In this document: positions 19,078 through 25,663 of the stretch, one piece after another | How positions within the stretch are numbered: position 1 is the first letter of the stretch | How the letters are laid out: each line of letters begins with the position of its first letter | Origin: a virus | Length of the DNA stretch: 25,663 nucleotides | IMG/VR virus record: IMGVR_UViG_3300006101_000059 | Span: 1 to 25,663 of that record | Direction: 5' to 3' (one strand) | The notes under the pieces: model-generated | What the model saw: the letters and a program-made list of their open reading frames with translations, nothing else | Told to the model about the DNA's origin: nothing | Databases searched by the model: none | Made by a program: the position numbers and the translations under genes

Positions 19078-19442
19078 ACGGCGGAGTAGAAATATTATTA
19101 GCGAGAATGGAGACGCATCCCGAAGAGTTCTTTACCGACAGTCGGTGGCGCTCGCTCATTATGGATTTTGCAAATGATCTTGATAAAGACGATTTAATGG
19201 CTTTAGACAAGAAGATGAGAGAGTGCCGTCAGCAACAGTTTACCGAACTCATCATGCAAAGACTCATTGGTGAAGAGGATGAGGAACGTAAACTAGCACG
19301 TCGTCATGCGATTAAAACTGTTCCTCAATTTCCTACTGGCACTAGGTTTGCTGATTTAGCAGACAAAGACGAAGACATGGCTGAGGATGGTTTTAGCCCA
19401 GCGCAACGCATGGCAATCAAGAGAGCGAAAGGCGAGATATGA
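19074..19442 (+). CDS. Paralogue 2 of a three-gene tandem family
   Basis: 122 aa; ATGA overlaps on both sides. GGVEILLARMETHPEEF (3-19) is nearly identical to paralogue 1, followed by a helix ending QQFTELIMQRLIGEEDE. The C-terminal 45 residues differ and are acidic (RFADLADKDEDMAEDG). The strict 4-bp overlaps predict equal synthesis with its neighbours. Function unknown. Confidence 0.82.
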   Translation: MNGGVEILLARMETHPEEFFTDSRWRSLIMDFANDLDKDDLMALDKKMRECRQQQFTELIMQRLIGEEDEERKLARRHAIKTVPQFPTGTRFADLADKDEDMAEDGFSPAQRMAIKRAKGEI

Positions 19443-19969
19443 ACTCAGGAGTTGAAATACTTTTACAAAGACTTAAAGATAACCCCGAGTATTTTGGGGT
19501 AGACCCTAGCATGTATGGCTCAAATCATCAGAACAAATGGAGTCCTTTCTTGAGTGAGGTTCTTAATACAGAGTACTTTACCGATGAAGAAAAGCAAGCG
19601 GTCAGGACAGCGTTTAACGATGCGAGACGTGAGAACTTTACCGAGCGCATCATGAAAGCACTTACTGGCGAGGACGAAGTGAGTGAAATGGGAAAGCCAG
19701 TCAGAATCACCAGCACCAATCCATACCACTCAGGGTCAGCGCCGTTAACCATGACTACGATGGGCGGTGCGGGGCAGTCAACAGTATCATTTAACAATGC
19801 TACTAGTTCTATAACGCTAGGACAGACTCAGCTTGCAGAGGCGCAATTAAAAGCGATGATGGATGAATTAAAAATTAGACAACAAGCAAGGAAGGATAGA
19901 GAGCAAGAGCGAGAAAAAAGAAGTAAAACTTTGTACGGCAAACTTCACCAATACTTTTCACCAATATGA
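19439..19969 (+). CDS. Paralogue 3 of a three-gene tandem family
   Basis: 176 aa; the N-terminal SGVEILLQRLKDNPEYFG and ENFTERIMKALTGEDE match the two preceding proteins, so the shared domain is about 75 residues. A Ser/Thr/Gly-rich linker (about 100-130) and a charged coiled-coil tail (IRQQARKDREQEREKR) are added. ATGA overlap with the DNA polymerase start ties this family to replication. Possible polymerase accessory or single-strand binding partner; inference from position only. Confidence 0.82.
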   Translation: MNSGVEILLQRLKDNPEYFGVDPSMYGSNHQNKWSPFLSEVLNTEYFTDEEKQAVRTAFNDARRENFTERIMKALTGEDEVSEMGKPVRITSTNPYHSGSAPLTMTTMGGAGQSTVSFNNATSSITLGQTQLAEAQLKAMMDELKIRQQARKDREQEREKRSKTLYGKLHQYFSPI

Positions 19970-21852
19970 ATCTAATTACCCTAGACTTTGAAACCTACTA
20001 CGACTCCAAGATCAAACTTGGTTTTAAGCATCAGACGACTGAGGAATACATCAGAGACAAGCGCTTTGAAGTAATCGGTGTTGGTGTCAAGATAGGTGAG
20101 GGTGTGACTGAATGGTTTTCTGGTTCACACCTCGACATCCAAAAATACCTTTCCACACTCCCGTGGAAAGATTCTGCTTTGCTTTGCCACAATACTTTAT
20201 TTGATGGCTCTATTCTTGCGTGGAAGTTTGGCATCAAGCCATCTTTTTATTTAGACACGCTTTGCATGGGTCGTGCAATTCATGGTGTGGATGTCGGGGG
20301 TTCTTTATCCTATCTTGCCGAGCGTTATAAGCTAGGTGTTAAGGGTCACGAGGTTGTGTTGGCAGAAGGTAAGCAAATAACTGGTTTCACTTCCGCCGAA
20401 CTCACAGCCTACGGCTCATACTGCATCAACGACGTGGAGTTAACTTTTAAGCTCTTCCAAGTATTGTCGAGCGCGTTTCCACCTGATGAGTTGCTTTTGA
20501 TAGATATGACTTTAAAAATGTTTATCAATCCAATCCTAGAGGTTGACGATGCGCTACTCAATGACCGACTAGAGGAACTTAAGCATGAGAAATTACAGTT
20601 ATTAGGGACACTCAAAGCTACCTTGCAATGTGAGAACGAAGAGCAAGTACGCAAGAAGTTAGCCAGTAATAAACAATTCGCTGCCGTGCTAAAGGAGTTT
20701 GGAGTCGAGCCACCGATGAAAGAGAGCAAGACAACTGGCAAGCAGACCTTTGCGCTGGCAAAAAATGACGAAGGGTTTATAGCGCTAACAGAACACGAAG
20801 ACCCAATCGTCCAACAACTCGCTGCCGTGCGACTGGGAACAAAATCAACTATTGAGGAGAGCAGAATTGAACGATTCATTGACGTGGGATCGAGAAACAA
20901 AGGAAGGTTACCTATACCACTTAAGTACTATGGCGCTCATACGGGGCGGTGGGCGGGGTCGGATAAGGTCAACTTTCAGAACTTACCGTCACGGGATAAA
21001 AAGAAAAAGGCACTTAAAAATGCGGTGGTCGCCCCCGAAGGGTATGCGGTTATCAACTGCGACTCGTCTCAGATCGAAGCTCGTGTGCTTGCATGGCTTG
21101 CGGGGCAAGATGATATTGTTAAACAGTTTGCCAATAACGACGATGTGTACTCTATATTTGCAAGCTCCATCTATGACCAACACATCACTAAAGCGAATCC
21201 TGTCGAACGTTTTGTTGGAAAGACTTGCATCCTCGGGCTTGGATATGGGACTGGCGCATTAAAGTTACAGCACACACTAAAGACTAGTCCGCCAGGCGCA
21301 GACCTCACAGAGGATAAGTGTAAGGAAATAGTTAATCTATACAGAGACACCAACGACATGATTGTCAAACTATGGCGAGAAGGCGACAAAGCTCTAAAGA
21401 TTATGGCTGACTGGCAACCCAAACAAAAACCCTTTTATTATGGCAAACACAAATGTGTGCGAGTCACCCAAGAAGGACTGCAATTACCGAACGGGTTATA
21501 CATTCGCTACCCTGATTTACAGATCACTGATGAGTCTAATGGCAGATACCAATACAAGTCACGCAAAGGCCCCGTGTCTCTATGGGGCGGTTCAGTTGTG
21601 GAAAATGTAGTTCAAGGATTGGCACGGATTATTGTAGGTCAGCAAATGATTAAATTAACTGAGCGCTATCGACCCGTGCTAACTGTGCATGATGCGGCGG
21701 TGTGCGTAGTTCCCGAGGATGAAGTAGATGAGGCTTGTGCATGGATCGTCGAGGTCATGTCTACACCACCTGACTGGGCTAAGGGTTTACCAGTAGCTTG
21801 TGAAGCTCACTTTGGTAAGAATTATGGTGAGATGGAGGAGTGGAAAGCGTGA
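19966..21852 (+). CDS. DNA polymerase family A with 3'-5' exonuclease domain
   Basis: 628 aa, the phage replicase. The exonuclease domain carries DEDD motifs LDFETYY (D7, E9), HNTLFD (D80) and YCIND (152-156). The polymerase domain has HTGRWAGSDKVNFQNLP, motif A CDSSQIEAR (D366), motif B RFVGKTCILGLGYG (415-428) and motif C VHDA (575-577). In motif B the residue equivalent to E. coli Pol I Phe762 is Leu (L423), and motif C has Ala where HDE has Glu. It is shorter than T7 DNA polymerase (704 aa). No 5' nuclease domain. Both ends overlap neighbours by 4 bp. An exact dyad lies in the exonuclease coding region. Confidence 0.96.
   Translation: MNLITLDFETYYDSKIKLGFKHQTTEEYIRDKRFEVIGVGVKIGEGVTEWFSGSHLDIQKYLSTLPWKDSALLCHNTLFDGSILAWKFGIKPSFYLDTLCMGRAIHGVDVGGSLSYLAERYKLGVKGHEVVLAEGKQITGFTSAELTAYGSYCINDVELTFKLFQVLSSAFPPDELLLIDMTLKMFINPILEVDDALLNDRLEELKHEKLQLLGTLKATLQCENEEQVRKKLASNKQFAAVLKEFGVEPPMKESKTTGKQTFALAKNDEGFIALTEHEDPIVQQLAAVRLGTKSTIEESRIERFIDVGSRNKGRLPIPLKYYGAHTGRWAGSDKVNFQNLPSRDKKKKALKNAVVAPEGYAVINCDSSQIEARVLAWLAGQDDIVKQFANNDDVYSIFASSIYDQHITKANPVERFVGKTCILGLGYGTGALKLQHTLKTSPPGADLTEDKCKEIVNLYRDTNDMIVKLWREGDKALKIMADWQPKQKPFYYGKHKCVRVTQEGLQLPNGLYIRYPDLQITDESNGRYQYKSRKGPVSLWGGSVVENVVQGLARIIVGQQMIKLTERYRPVLTVHDAAVCVVPEDEVDEACAWIVEVMSTPPDWAKGLPVACEAHFGKNYGEMEEWKA
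20150..20169. repeat. Dyad element, exact copy, intragenic
   Basis: TTTCCAC (20150-20156), ACTCCC, GTGGAAA (20163-20169): 7-bp perfect arms like the 7622 copy, but without the left flank. It encodes LSTLPWKD of the DNA polymerase. Rightmost exact copy in the window. Confidence 0.78.
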
Positions 21853-22616
21853 GTACAATAGATCAGTCAGAAGAATCACCACGGAACTTGATTAGTCTCA
21901 AGGAGTACGAGGCAAAAAAGTATTTATTACAAGTAGAACTTTTGAAATGGCAAAACCATGTTAAAGAAACTAATACACAACATATCATTATTTTTGAAGG
22001 GCGCGATGCCGCAGGTAAAGGTGGGTCAATTAAGCGATTCATGGAACACCTCAACCCAAGAACCGCAAGAGTCGTTGCCCTCTCCAAGCCCACAGAGCAA
22101 GAAGCGAAAGAGTGGTACTGGCAACGCTACATCAAAGAGTTTCCTAAAGCAGGAGAAATCACGTTCTGGGACAGGTCATGGTACAACCGAGCAGGAGTCG
22201 AGCCTGTCATGGGTTTCTGCACAGTTAACCAAACCAAGCAGTTCTTCAAAGAAACGCCCGTTCTTGAAAAAATCTGGGTCGAAGGAGGAATTAAAATTAT
22301 CAAGTTCTGGTACTCCGTCAGCAAAAAAGAGCAAGCCCGTCGCTTCCAAGAACGTGAAACGCACCCGCTCAAGCAAGGCAAACTCAGCCCGATAGATATT
22401 GCTAGTCAGACTATGTGGGATGAATATACCAAAGCAAAAATACAGATGCTTGATAAGACTAGCACTAAAGAATGTCCGTGGATACAAGTACAATCTGATT
22501 GTAAAAGAAGTGCTAGGATTGCTAGTATGCAGTATGTATTATTGAAAAACGATTACCCTGATCGGAACCTTGAAAACATTGGGGCAATTAACCCAAACAT
22601 CCTTAAAGGAGTCTAG
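21849..22616 (+). CDS. ppk2: Polyphosphate kinase 2 (PPK2-type NTP/NDP phosphotransferase)
   Basis: 255 aa. The start is the GTG at 21849 (GTGA overlap with the polymerase stop), with GGAGGAG eight bases upstream; a GTG at 21840 is in frame but too close to that site. It has the PPK2 signatures: Walker A EGRDAAGKGGSIKR (50-63), Walker B/lid FWDRSWYNRAGVEPVMGF (106-123), the arginine-rich lid QARRFQERETHPLKQ (162-176), KLSPID and W-x-x-Y-x-x-AK (178-197), and the closing SDCKRSARI (216-224). By family knowledge it moves phosphate between polyphosphate and nucleotides. Coupled to the DNA polymerase it could make (d)NTPs from host polyphosphate; the direction and substrate are not visible. Length near class I PPK2. 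Confidence 0.93.
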   Translation: MSTIDQSEESPRNLISLKEYEAKKYLLQVELLKWQNHVKETNTQHIIIFEGRDAAGKGGSIKRFMEHLNPRTARVVALSKPTEQEAKEWYWQRYIKEFPKAGEITFWDRSWYNRAGVEPVMGFCTVNQTKQFFKETPVLEKIWVEGGIKIIKFWYSVSKKEQARRFQERETHPLKQGKLSPIDIASQTMWDEYTKAKIQMLDKTSTKECPWIQVQSDCKRSARIASMQYVLLKNDYPDRNLENIGAINPNILKGV

Positions 22617-22617
22617 T

Positions 22618-22908
22618 ATGGCATCTAAAAAATTGACGGTAAAAGCCCCCGCCATCAAAGAAAAATCGGGCAAAATAGTTAAAGCTCCAAACAAGTCATA
22701 TTCACATGATGAGTTGATTGCGAAAGAAGGTAAGAAAGCAAAGGGCGCTAAACATGAATTTGTTTTGTCCGATGGTGAGATTGCTAATCGCAAACGTGCC
22801 GCAAAAGTAGCTGAAGCTGCTGGCGAAGTTCCAAAGTCAGTCGGTAAAAAACTTCATAGTCATGATCTTCGTAGAGCCGTTGGCATCAAGAAAAAGGCAA
22901 TGAAATGA
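22618..22908 (+). CDS. Lysine-rich basic protein after PPK2
   Basis: 96 aa from the ATG at 22618 (AAAGGAG upstream; the longer frame from 22570 lies inside ppk2). About one residue in four is Lys, spread in K-A, K-K and K-x-P patterns (KKLTVKAPAIKEKSGKIVKAP, KKAKGAKHEFVLSDGE, AVGIKKKAMK). This resembles histone H1-like or other nucleic-acid-coating tails. Because it follows the polyphosphate enzyme by 1 bp, a polyanion-binding or polyphosphate-modified role is conceivable but unproven. It overlaps the next gene by 4 bp. No family recognised. Confidence 0.78.
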   Translation: MASKKLTVKAPAIKEKSGKIVKAPNKSYSHDELIAKEGKKAKGAKHEFVLSDGEIANRKRAAKVAEAAGEVPKSVGKKLHSHDLRRAVGIKKKAMK

Positions 22909-23096
22909 GAGAGCCTATTCCTTTTGTAGGTTTTATTGAAGTTGATGAGGAGCCAACACCGTTGATGACTCAAGAAGATATAGCATCAGTTATGGGAGTT
23001 AGTCGTCAGACTGTGCGCAATATAGAAGCTAGTGCATTTAAAAAAATTCGAAAAGAGTTGTTTAAAAGGGGATACAACAAAGACGATTTGTTGTAA
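22905..23096 (+). CDS. Stand-alone sigma-70 region-4-like HTH protein
   Basis: 63 aa; ATGA overlap with the preceding gene. Residues 20-51 (LMTQEDIASVMGVSRQTVRN, then IEASAFKKIRKEL) match sigma region 4.2, the part that reads the -35 element: the helix-turn-helix with GVSRQTVR-x-I-E and the basic closing helix are intact. No other sigma region is present and the protein is only 63 residues. It could bind -35-like DNA, or compete with the host sigma factor for core polymerase. Its place in the replication operon suits a middle/late transcription switch. Confidence 0.85.
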   Translation: MREPIPFVGFIEVDEEPTPLMTQEDIASVMGVSRQTVRNIEASAFKKIRKELFKRGYNKDDLL

Positions 23097-23105
23097 TATG
23101 TAAAC

Positions 23106-23759
23106 ATGAACTTTACTTGGTCATTCTCCTCTCTTAAAGACTACGTTAACTGTCCTAAGCAGTATCAGGAAGTTAAAGTATTAAAGCACTTTGTTAAATA
23201 CCCAACCGAACAAATGCGTTATGGCACGGAAGTCCATAAAGCCTGTGAAGACTATGTAGGTGAGGGTAAACCCTTAGCTGAAAACTATAAGCGGTTTCAG
23301 CCTGTACTAGATTCACTTAGGGAAATCCCTGGGGTCAAGTATCCCGAACATAGAATGGGACTTGATGCCAATAAAAAAGCGTGTGCTTTTGGTAAGGGCT
23401 ATTGGGTACGCGGCATCGTAGACTTGCTGATTGTGGATGGTGAGCGAGCATTTATTGTGGACTACAAGACTGGCTCAAATCGCTACCCTGACCCCAAACA
23501 GTTAAAGCTGATGGCGCTAATGACCTTTGAGCATTTTCCCGAAGTCAAGCATATCAAAGCTGGTCTGCTGTTTGTGATGCACGAGAGTTTCATAGACGAA
23601 GAATACACACGGGATCAGATTCCTAAGTTGTGGAATCAATTTAGTACAGACCTTGAAAGATTAAACATATCCTACGAAAATGATGTATGGAATCCAAATC
23701 CTAGCCCTCTTTGCCCGTGGTGTCCTGTTAAGACCTGCGAGTTTCATAAGGAAAGATGA
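23106..23759 (+). CDS. PD-(D/E)XK nuclease, Cas4/RecB-like with four Cys
   Basis: 217 aa. RecB-family nuclease: SFSSLKDYVNCPKQY at the N-terminus (C16), H44 in GTEVHKACE, D106 in RGIVDLLIV, the DYK motif (D119, K121) and QLKLMAL helix. It ends with CPWCPVKTC (C203, C206, C211), so C16 and the three C-terminal Cys match the iron-sulfur ligands of Cas4/AddB-type exonucleases. It would resect or trim DNA ends, for recombination or replication. No ribosome site is evident before the ATG. No CRISPR genes are near, so a Cas4 role in spacer acquisition is not implied. Confidence 0.9.
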   Translation: MNFTWSFSSLKDYVNCPKQYQEVKVLKHFVKYPTEQMRYGTEVHKACEDYVGEGKPLAENYKRFQPVLDSLREIPGVKYPEHRMGLDANKKACAFGKGYWVRGIVDLLIVDGERAFIVDYKTGSNRYPDPKQLKLMALMTFEHFPEVKHIKAGLLFVMHESFIDEEYTRDQIPKLWNQFSTDLERLNISYENDVWNPNPSPLCPWCPVKTCEFHKER

Positions 23760-24184
23760 TGCGTACACACGGAATGACTAATTCTTTTGAGTTTAGCGTA
23801 TGGACTGCAATGAAGAAGCGCTGTCTTTATACAAAGCATCCAAAATATCATTTGTATGGTGGTAGGGGCATAACTATCTGTGAAAGATGGGCAAACTTTC
23901 AAAACTTTTTTGACGATATGGGTAAATGTCCTTTTAAAAATGGGTCAATAGATAGAATAGATAGTGATGGAAACTATGAGCCTAGTAATTGTAGATGGCT
24001 ACCAAAAGTAGAACAGTCTGCTAATCGTAGGTGCGTTTTTTCGCTAAATGGTATGAGCCTTGAAGCTTATGCTAAATTAAATGATGTACCAGCAAGCACT
24101 TTAAGACTGCGTATAAAACAAGGTTGGACTAAAGATGCTCTCTTAACAATTAAAAGAGAAAGAACTAATAATGCCTTACGTTAA
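23759..24184 (+). CDS. HNH-like protein with C-terminal HTH module
   Basis: 141 aa. Two ATGs in tandem (23756, 23759) follow AAGGAAAG; the second has better spacing. Residues 1-90 match a family common in phages and bacteria (SFEFSVWTAMKKRC, YHLYGGRGITICERW, SIDRIDSDGNYEPSNCRW), an HNH/His-Me-like fold in which the usual first His is Arg here (SIDRID), so activity is uncertain. Residues 100-130 (SLEAYAKLNDVPASTLRLRI) are an HTH module like the two in the protein at 8092. It may be a homing-type nuclease or its DNA-binding derivative. It lies directly after the Cas4-like gene. Confidence 0.8.
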   Translation: MRTHGMTNSFEFSVWTAMKKRCLYTKHPKYHLYGGRGITICERWANFQNFFDDMGKCPFKNGSIDRIDSDGNYEPSNCRWLPKVEQSANRRCVFSLNGMSLEAYAKLNDVPASTLRLRIKQGWTKDALLTIKRERTNNALR

Positions 24185-24515
24185 TAAACCTAGACCCTAT
24201 GCTAAAGAATACCAACAAGAGAAAGCCCGTGGCGAACATGAACGTCGAATGGAAAGACAACGCGCTCGCAGAGCAGTTGATAAACAATTTGCAGATAAAA
24301 ACAAAAACGGTAAAGCGGATATTCGTGAAGGCAAAGATGTGGCTCACGTTAAAGCTTTGGACAAAGGTGGTTCAAATAAAGCTGGTTTGTTTATTGAGAG
24401 CGCGCACGGTAACCGCTCGTTTAAAAGAGATTCAAAAGGTAATTTAGTTTCTGAAAAAGCCAAGGGTGAAAAAGGCGATAAGAAACTAAGCAAGGTAATA
24501 AAACCTAAAAAGTAA
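24171..24515 (+). CDS. Basic HNH-like protein
   Basis: 114 aa; overlaps the previous gene by 14 bp, with AAAGAGAAAG upstream. A basic N-terminal helix (EYQQEKARGEHERRMERQRA, then RRAVDKQF) leads to KNKNGKADIREGKDVAHVKALDKG, GSNKAGLFIESAHGNRSF and a Lys-rich tail. The central D-x-x-H...N...N pattern resembles small HNH-type phage proteins with NRSF endings. Whether it cuts DNA is unsure because the metal-site His/Asn set is not complete by eye. Basic tails suggest DNA contact. Confidence 0.75.
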   Translation: MPYVNKPRPYAKEYQQEKARGEHERRMERQRARRAVDKQFADKNKNGKADIREGKDVAHVKALDKGGSNKAGLFIESAHGNRSFKRDSKGNLVSEKAKGEKGDKKLSKVIKPKK

Positions 24516-24682
24516 GTATCCGCTGTAAGGCATGAGTGGGCGGTAGGGTATTGACTTCCCCTTATAACCGTGTCAGTTGGGCGGCGCTCGAAGTTAATTC
24601 ATTTGGCTTCTCCTTGGCGTGACAGGCTTGACCGACTAACCCCCGTAAGGGGTCACAGTTAAATTTTAGTTAAAGGACAGTT
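24516..24682 (+). promoter_or_regulatory. Structured leader region before helicase gene
   Basis: 167 bp without a gene. It contains the hairpin CCCC-GTAA-GGGG (24641-24652, GNRA loop) and an overlapping alternative pairing TGACC/GGTCA (about 24630-24634 with 24651-24655), which cannot both form. TTGACT at 24552 has no matching -10 at normal spacing, so no promoter is called. It may be a long 5' leader with a switch; evidence is weak. Confidence 0.3.
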
Positions 24683-25663
24683 GTGGAAATAGTTGATAAC
24701 CAAGCCGTTAAATTTAGAGTCAAATCAGATCGAGTCAACCTGATTACGGACTATCTAGAAAAAAGCGAAGTCATAGAAGACAACGGCGATCAAGCAGAAG
24801 TTTTAGTGTATTGGGGCATTGAAGAGATGCAACACATGGTAAAAGTCTGTGGGGATAAAGTTCCTTCACCGATGCAAAGAGATTACGCTTGGCCTGGAAT
24901 GTACACACCATTCAAACATCAAGAAACTACTGCCTCATTCCTTTCACTACAACAACGCGCATTCTGCTTTAATGAAGCGGGTACAGGCAAGACTTCATCG
25001 GTTATATGGGCTGCTGACTATTTGATGACACAAGGCTTGATTAAGCGCGTTTTAATCATCTGCCCACTATCTATTATGTATTCAGCGTGGCAAGCAGATA
25101 TCTTTAAAACTGCCATGCACAGAAGCGTAGCTGTAGCTTATGGCGATGCAGATAAACGCAAGAAAGTTCTTAACGGAGTCTATGAGTTTGTCATCATTAA
25201 CTATGATGGTGTGAACATTGTTAAAGAAGAAATAAGTAAACTAGGGTTTGACCTAATAGTAATTGATGAAGCAAACGCTTATAAAACAGTTACGACCAAA
25301 AGATGGAAAACACTAGCAAAAATAATGAAGCCCTCAACAAAACTTTGGATGCTTACTGGCACACCTGCTTCGCAGTCCCCGCTTGATGCGTTTGGGCTTG
25401 CAAAGCTTGTATCTCCTGGGAATGTACCTAAGTATTTTACGTCATGGCGGGATAAAGTAATGCACCAAGTAACCCGCTTTAAGTATGTGCCAAAGCCCAA
25501 TGCACGGCAAGATGTCTACAACGCGCTACAACCAGCAATTCGTTTTGAGAAAGCCCAATGTTTGGACTTACCGCCTGTGATGTATCAGACCCGTGAAGTG
25601 CCACTTAGTGTTCAAGTTGTTAAATATTACCAAGTTATCAAGAGTCAAATGCTTATTGAAGCG
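24683..25663 (+). CDS. SNF2-type DNA helicase (3' end off window)
   Basis: Frame open from a GTG at 24683 (AAAGGA seven bases upstream) to the right edge, 327 codons seen. After an N-terminal part of about 75 residues come the helicase motifs: Q-like FKHQ (77-80), Walker A NEAGTGKTSS (97-106), motif Ia LIICPLSIMYSAW, Walker B LIVIDEAN (191-198; DEAN in place of DEAH/DEAD) and motif III LTGTPAS. The second RecA domain is mostly missing. Phage SNF2-like helicases are usually linked to replication or recombination; here it follows DNA polymerase and nuclease genes but probably has its own leader. Confidence 0.9.
   Translation, partial: MEIVDNQAVKFRVKSDRVNLITDYLEKSEVIEDNGDQAEVLVYWGIEEMQHMVKVCGDKVPSPMQRDYAWPGMYTPFKHQETTASFLSLQQRAFCFNEAGTGKTSSVIWAADYLMTQGLIKRVLIICPLSIMYSAWQADIFKTAMHRSVAVAYGDADKRKKVLNGVYEFVIINYDGVNIVKEEISKLGFDLIVIDEANAYKTVTTKRWKTLAKIMKPSTKLWMLTGTPASQSPLDAFGLAKLVSPGNVPKYFTSWRDKVMHQVTRFKYVPKPNARQDVYNALQPAIRFEKAQCLDLPPVMYQTREVPLSVQVVKYYQVIKSQMLIEA

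Noticed and set aside
20409-20900. 163-aa minus-strand frame inside the DNA polymerase gene
   Set aside because: Antisense to a clear polymerase domain, Ser/Cys-rich composition of a shadow frame, no ribosome site.
1-25663. CRISPR array, tRNA, rRNA or insertion sequence
   Set aside because: No regularly spaced repeats, no cloverleaf or TTC-loop pattern, and no transposase or terminal inverted repeats were seen by eye.
1-25663. Evidence of lysogeny (integrase, attachment site, CI-like repressor)
   Set aside because: None recognised in this window; the PolA Leu residue and the dyads only hint at it.

Overview
The window is part of a tailed double-stranded DNA phage genome, seen either as a free phage or an environmental phage contig. 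Evidence: a compact virion block read leftward (small terminase candidate, large terminase, portal, a GroES-like cochaperonin, a scaffold-like protein cut by the left edge), facing a long rightward block of short, overlapping genes that ends in replication and nuclease genes. There is no ribosomal, tRNA, transposon or CRISPR sequence. The order terS-terL-portal-scaffold and the family A DNA polymerase recall podovirus-like phages of aquatic bacteria. The strong AAGGAG Shine-Dalgarno sites and sigma70-like promoters suggest a Gram-negative, probably proteobacterial host; the host assignment is inference.

Layout. 1-5786 (minus): scaffold-like, GroES-like, 65-aa protein, portal, TerL, probable TerS, all overlapping or nearly abutting, so one late-type transcript. 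5787-6412: divergent control region rich in G-runs, inverted repeats and a tandem 21-bp repeat. 6413-7469: two small genes, each with a recognisable promoter of one shared type, the second ending in a strong terminator. 7510-8006: AT-rich non-coding stretch with a candidate origin or regulatory role. 8092-9908: small genes including a tandem helix-turn-helix protein and a 25-aa membrane peptide, with two near-identical promoters. 9920-13450: DUF3150-like protein, MoxR-type AAA+ ATPase, small membrane protein, and a zinc-metallopeptidase/VWA protein, which look like one functional module. 13465-18633: mostly unrecognised small genes, a VRR-NUC nuclease and an HTH/AT-hook/DUF3310 fusion, closed by a terminator. 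18706-24515: three tandem paralogues, DNA polymerase A, a polyphosphate kinase 2 (PPK2), a lysine-rich protein, a stand-alone sigma region-4 protein, a Cas4/RecB-like nuclease and two HNH-like proteins. 24683 to the right edge: an SNF2-type helicase, cut by the edge.

The two most striking signals are these. (1) A dispersed 16-bp dyad, TCCAC-N6-GTGGA, occurs eight times exactly and about six more times with one mismatch, only between about 6.7 and 20.2 kb. About 0.02 exact copies would be expected by chance. Several copies carry a conserved left flank (CTATTTAGCT) and lie in gene leaders, so it could be a phage-wide operator (stoperator-like) or an RNA hairpin. (2) A PPK2 gene is translationally coupled to the phage DNA polymerase, suggesting that host polyphosphate is used to charge nucleotides during phage replication.
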